Source of the DNA: CALCMJ01 sp964475415
GTDB lineage: Bacteria; Bacteroidota; Bacteroidia; Chitinophagales; Saprospiraceae
Direction: 5' to 3'
Length of the DNA: 64,000 bases
Assembly (NCBI GenBank): GCA_964475415.1
Contig: CAYYWZ010000001.1
Coordinates: 172,353-236,352 of the forward strand
The notes under the pieces: generated by a model
Told to the model about the DNA's origin: nothing
Seen by the model: the letters and a program-made list of their open reading frames with translations, nothing else
The model's database searches: none
Position numbers and translations under genes: made by a program
Shown here: in pieces, positions 63,002 to 64,000 of the stretch
Numbering within the stretch: the first letter of the stretch is position 1
Layout of the letters: each line of letters begins with the position of its first letter

Positions 63002-63624
63002 TGTAGTATAATTTGGTTTGCAAATGTTTTTGTCAGTCTATTATCGTGTGTTACAATGATAAGTGCAGCGTTCGCTTCTTTAGCTTGTTGCTCTAGTAAC
63101 TGGATGACCTCATTGCAATTATTATCATCCAGTGCTGAGGTAGGCTCATCGGCAAGTATAATTTTAGGACTATTGACCAGTGCTCTGGCGATGGCCGCTC
63201 TTTGTTTCTCTCCCTGGCTTAAGTTCTCTGGATACTTATTAGCCTTGTGAGTAATGTTAAGACTATTAAGCAGCTGATCTATTTTAACTATATCTTTTTT
63301 GCCACCCATCTGCTGAGCTAGTAATAAATTTTCTTTTACTGTCAGTGCTTGAACAAAGTGAGCTTGCTGGAAAATAATACCTATATGCTCGCCCCTATAA
63401 GCGTCCATCTTACTGGAAGAAATATCATACATATTTTTTCCATCTATAGATACAGATCCCTTAGTCGGTCTTAGTAGTCCTCCTAAGATATGCAGTAAGG
63501 TAGTCTTCCCTACACCCGACTGACCTAGAATAAGCATGGTATCTCCCGCATTGCAGACCATATCAGGAAAGGAGATCTTATCTTTTACCGTATAGTGATG
63601 TTCTAGCTTTAGTGTATTAAGCAT
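62998..63624 (-). CDS. ABC transporter ATP-binding protein (LolD/MacB type)
   Basis: The 208-residue ATPase has Walker A GQSGVGKTTL (about 34-43), Q-loop IGIIFQQAHFV, signature LSQGEKQRAAIARAL (about 138-152), Walker B IILADEPTSALD and switch His in IVTHD. It is short, as in LolD-like subunits, and pairs with the FtsX-like permease encoded directly downstream with a four-base overlap. It is the first gene of the putative metal-uptake operon. Confidence 0.93.
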   Translation of the reverse strand: MLNTLKLEHHYTVKDKISFPDMVCNAGDTMLILGQSGVGKTTLLHILGGLLRPTKGSVSIDGKNMYDISSSKMDAYRGEHIGIIFQQAHFVQALTVKENLLLAQQMGGKKDIVKIDQLLNSLNITHKANKYPENLSQGEKQRAAIARALVNSPKIILADEPTSALDDNNCNEVIQLLEQQAKEANAALIIVTHDNRLTKTFANQIILQ

Positions 63625-64000
63625 TTATTTGTAAATTCTTTTTGTTCCTCTTACACGTCAAGTATATAAAACAAGATAGGAAAGTAAGTTGTTTTCTGTA
63701 TATGTAAAAAAGAATATCTTTTTATAAGCTATGATTGTTGTAAATATTGATCCGTATTTTATAAAATCAGAGGTTAGTTTTTGTTTCGCCCTTTCAAGGC
63801 TATGTTGTATCATCTTCCTATTCTAGGGGATGTTTTATCTGGGACAAAATATATATTTATTCCTAATTTCATATTCACCTTGAGGGGTCTGGGGGTGGAA
63901 AGAAATGGAAAAATAAATAATAAACGGGCCTATTTTTTCGATCCTAACATTATTCCAAGGTGGCTTTAGCCCCTTGTCACTAATACCGATCTATTTTCAA
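63625..64000. other. Right-end intergenic region with possible degenerate repeat
   Basis: No convincing gene is seen. From 63787 the sequence CGCCCTTTCAAGGC... and near 63960 GGTGGCTTTAGCCCC resemble degenerate members of the CGCCCTTTCAGGGC/GGGCTTTAGCCC repeat type often found in intergenic DNA of this phylum. The identification is from memory and weak. Confidence 0.3.

Noticed and set aside
63781..63969. 62-residue plus-strand frame at the right end
   Set aside because: TTG start, no recognisable motif, and the sequence looks like a degenerate intergenic repeat.

Overview
The window looks like part of a chromosome (a scaffold with one 100-N gap) from a low-GC member of the phylum Bacteroidota, probably close to Saprospiria. 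The evidence is a type IX secretion substrate with a gliding-motility-type C-terminal domain, the DUF4271/HemD pair, an OmpA protein with PD40 repeats, split transketolase, a 31-residue COX24/mS38-like protein beside RNase G and an HU-like gene, and promoters of the Bacteroidota form TTG-N19-TAnnTTTG. Most of the sequence is ordinary, tightly packed housekeeping and envelope DNA. No prophage, CRISPR array or intact transposase is visible.

Left part (1-30 kb). The minus strand carries a trans-sulfuration enzyme (cut by the window edge), both transketolase halves, HU, an oligopeptide-type ABC uptake operon without ATPase genes, and an RND efflux operon followed by a Crp/Fnr-type regulator, arsenite methyltransferase and a MerT-like membrane protein. 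Next come RlmD, an OmpA/PD40 lipoprotein-like envelope protein, TPR proteins, a radical SAM protein, DinB, a glycosyltransferase-like protein and an RNase G locus. Plus-strand genes are a TIGR01777 epimerase, peptidyl-tRNA hydrolase, YicC, guanylate kinase and ApaG.

Middle (30-43 kb). A tRNA-Phe with a clear promoter and terminator is followed by four secreted-protein genes (two with LVIVD-like repeats). A TetR-type regulator then diverges from a five-gene operon encoding an HPF-like protein, a peptidase-less ABC exporter whose nucleotide-binding motifs are nearly all lost, an HlyD adaptor, a hot-dog thioesterase and a TolC protein. A trehalase and an MFS permease are translationally coupled.

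Right part (42-64 kb). This holds a beta-lactamase-fold hydrolase, PBP1A, a secreted thioredoxin-like protein, the remnant of a group II intron whose domain V is interrupted by a short interspersed repeat, RsmI, a T9SS substrate, LptC, a CBS-domain membrane protein, a decayed gene, a two-component system, DUF4271/HemD, a NUDIX CoA pyrophosphatase and a YbhN-like protein. The last operon (ABC ATPase, FtsX-like permease with a His/Asp repeat loop, and two DUF3299-like secreted proteins) resembles the zinc-starvation locus PA4063-PA4066/ZrgABCDE of Gammaproteobacteria, with the His-rich metal-binding part built into the permease. The assembly gap lies inside this repeat and splits one gene into two apparent frames.
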